Assembly (NCBI GenBank): GCA_016213865.1
Contig: JACQZL010000261.1
Coordinates: forward strand, 1-5,638
Length of the DNA stretch: 5,638 bases
From: Candidatus Rifleibacteriota bacterium
GTDB lineage: Bacteria; UBP17; UBA6191; JACPRK01
Direction of reading: 5' to 3'
This document shows, one piece after another, positions 4,584 to 5,638 of this stretch (positions are counted from its first letter, which is position 1; every line of letters starts with the position of its first letter). A program made the position numbers and the translations under genes. Below the pieces are notes generated by a model. That model did not search any database and was not told the origin of the DNA. It saw only the letters and a list, made by a program, of their open reading frames with translations.

Positions 4584-5638
4584 GCCGCTTCTGGCAGAGC
4601 TTCGGCTTCGCCGCGCGCATGACGCGGCGCGACTTCAGGGCCCACGCCGGGGCGCTCGCCTTCTTCTCGGCGGCGGTGGCCCTCGGCGTGGGCGTGATGG
4701 TGGCCACGGATACCCTGGCCGCGGCGATCGCCAGCAAACTGCAAGCCGAGGGAAAGAGCCTGCTCGGCGCCGATCTGGAGCTTCGCAGCCGTAAGCCCTT
4801 TCCGAAGGAGTTCGACGCACGCCTCGACGCCCTCGATGGGACCAGGGTCCACCTGGTCCGGACGGTCGAGACCCTGTCGATGGTGAGCGGCACACTGCCG
4901 GCCAGTCAGGCGCGGCTCTGCTCGCTCAAGGCGGTCGGTCCGGGCTATCCGCTCTACGGCGAGGTCCTTACCGACCCGCCGGGGGCCTGGAAGGAGCTCG
5001 TCAGCCGCGGCGGGGTCCTCCTCGCGCCGGCGCTGGCGATGCAGCTCGGGGTCCGGCCCGGCGAGTCGGTGATGGCCGGCAAGTCGCGCCTTCCGGTCCT
5101 GGGCGAGCTGCGAGCGGAACCGGACCACCTCGCCGAGGCCTTCCACCTGGGCCCCCGAATGATGATGCGCCTCCAGGACTTGCCCGCGACGGGCCTCCTG
5201 GCGCCCGGCAGCCGCGGGACCTGGCGTGCGCTGCTGCGCCTGGCGCCGGGGACCGATGCGGCCGCCCTGGCGCGCGAGCTGGCCAAGTCGGCCCCCGACG
5301 GCGACGTCGAGGCCGCCACGGCCGAGGAGGGTCCGGAGGGCGCCCGCCGGCTGCTGTCGCGGGTGAACGGGTTCCTGGGCCTCTCCGGGCTGTGCGTGCT
5401 GCTGCTGGCCGGCGTGGCGACGGCGATGGCCGTTCACACGCACCTCGTCCAACGCCTGGATTCCCTCGCCATATTCAAGTGCCTGGGCGCCACGGGCCGC
5501 GGGCTGGTCACGATGGTGCTCTTCGAGACGCTGGCGCTCTCGACGGTGGGCGCGCTGGCCGGCGCCGCGGCCGGTCTGGCACTGGCGCGCTGGTTGCCGA
5601 CCCTGCTCGCGGGCGTGTTCCCGTTCGAGGTGGACGCC
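4580..5638 (+). CDS. ybbP: ABC transporter permease, YbbP family (FtsX/MacB type), partial
   Basis: The first 353 residues of a permease that in this family is about 800 long; the frame is open at the right edge. It starts at GTG 4580 within GTGA, four bases inside the end of ybbA. A membrane helix at about residues 24-46 (ALAFFSAAVALGVGVMVATD) is followed by a periplasmic domain of about 215 residues. Further helices are at about 265-288 and 309-336. YbbP-specific matches to the E. coli protein as I recall it include GADLELRSRKP (63-73), YPLYGEVLTDPPG (123-135), GGVLLAPALAMQLGVRPGE (144-162), LGPRMMM (190-196) and LAPGSRGTWR (207-216). LDSLAIFKCLGAT (293-305) is the family coupling-helix region that contacts the ATPase. 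It would act as a pair of such units with YbbA in the inner membrane. The transported or extracted substrate is not readable from sequence. Confidence 0.92.
   Translation, partial: MSRFWQSFGFAARMTRRDFRAHAGALAFFSAAVALGVGVMVATDTLAAAIASKLQAEGKSLLGADLELRSRKPFPKEFDARLDALDGTRVHLVRTVETLSMVSGTLPASQARLCSLKAVGPGYPLYGEVLTDPPGAWKELVSRGGVLLAPALAMQLGVRPGESVMAGKSRLPVLGELRAEPDHLAEAFHLGPRMMMRLQDLPATGLLAPGSRGTWRALLRLAPGTDAAALARELAKSAPDGDVEAATAEEGPEGARRLLSRVNGFLGLSGLCVLLLAGVATAMAVHTHLVQRLDSLAIFKCLGATGRGLVTMVLFETLALSTVGALAGAAAGLALARWLPTLLAGVFPFEVDA

Noticed and set aside
4310..5452. Minus-strand 380-codon frame opposite ybbA and ybbP
   Set aside because: It is the antisense of two recognised transporter genes, Gln/Arg/Gly-rich, with no family similarity seen.

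Overview
The window is a GC-rich bacterial chromosomal segment. It holds two divergent operons separated by a roughly 330-base intergenic region (2725-3051). Nothing in it fixes the phylum: there is no rRNA or other marker gene. The high GC content, the GTG and TTG starts, weak Shine-Dalgarno signals at several genes and a GC-rich palindromic repeat would fit a large-genome environmental bacterium (for example planctomycete-, myxococcote- or acidobacterium-like), but this is a guess.

Minus strand, reading leftward from 2724: prkA (AAA+ serine kinase/protease family, 571 aa), then 22 bases later a gene of the DUF444 / YhbH-YeaH family that runs off the left edge. This is the conserved prkA-yhbH pair (yeaG-yeaH in enterobacteria), usually followed by a SpoVR/YcgB gene that would lie outside the window. 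The DUF444 gene is cut by one in-frame TAG at 498-500 into a 162-aa N-terminal part and a von Willebrand A part of at least 163 aa with an intact metal-binding site. Homology appears to run straight through the stop codon. A sigma-70-like promoter (TTGGCG, 17 bp, TAATAT) lies about 80-110 bases upstream of prkA.

Intergenic region: it contains the prkA promoter and, between about 2836 and 3010, a nested palindromic element. Two inverted 26-nt units each fold as a perfect hairpin and differ by a compensated base-pair swap. A 14-nt palindrome overlaps the first hairpin, and a second, imperfect pair of inverted arms lies outside. It resembles a REP doublet or a small non-coding mobile element.

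Plus strand, from 3052 rightward: a class I SAM-dependent methyltransferase with an N-terminal four-cysteine ribbon, then ybbA (ABC ATPase), then ybbP (FtsX-type permease, cut by the right edge). The junctions are TTGA and GTGA overlaps of four bases, so the three genes are probably one translationally coupled transcript. YbbA and YbbP form an ABC assembly of the LolD/MacB class that in E. coli is encoded beside the esterase/thioesterase gene tesA. The methyltransferase has no obvious required role with it.

I do not see a clearly new defence or mobile system. The points most worth a second look are the interrupted DUF444 gene and the nested palindromic element.
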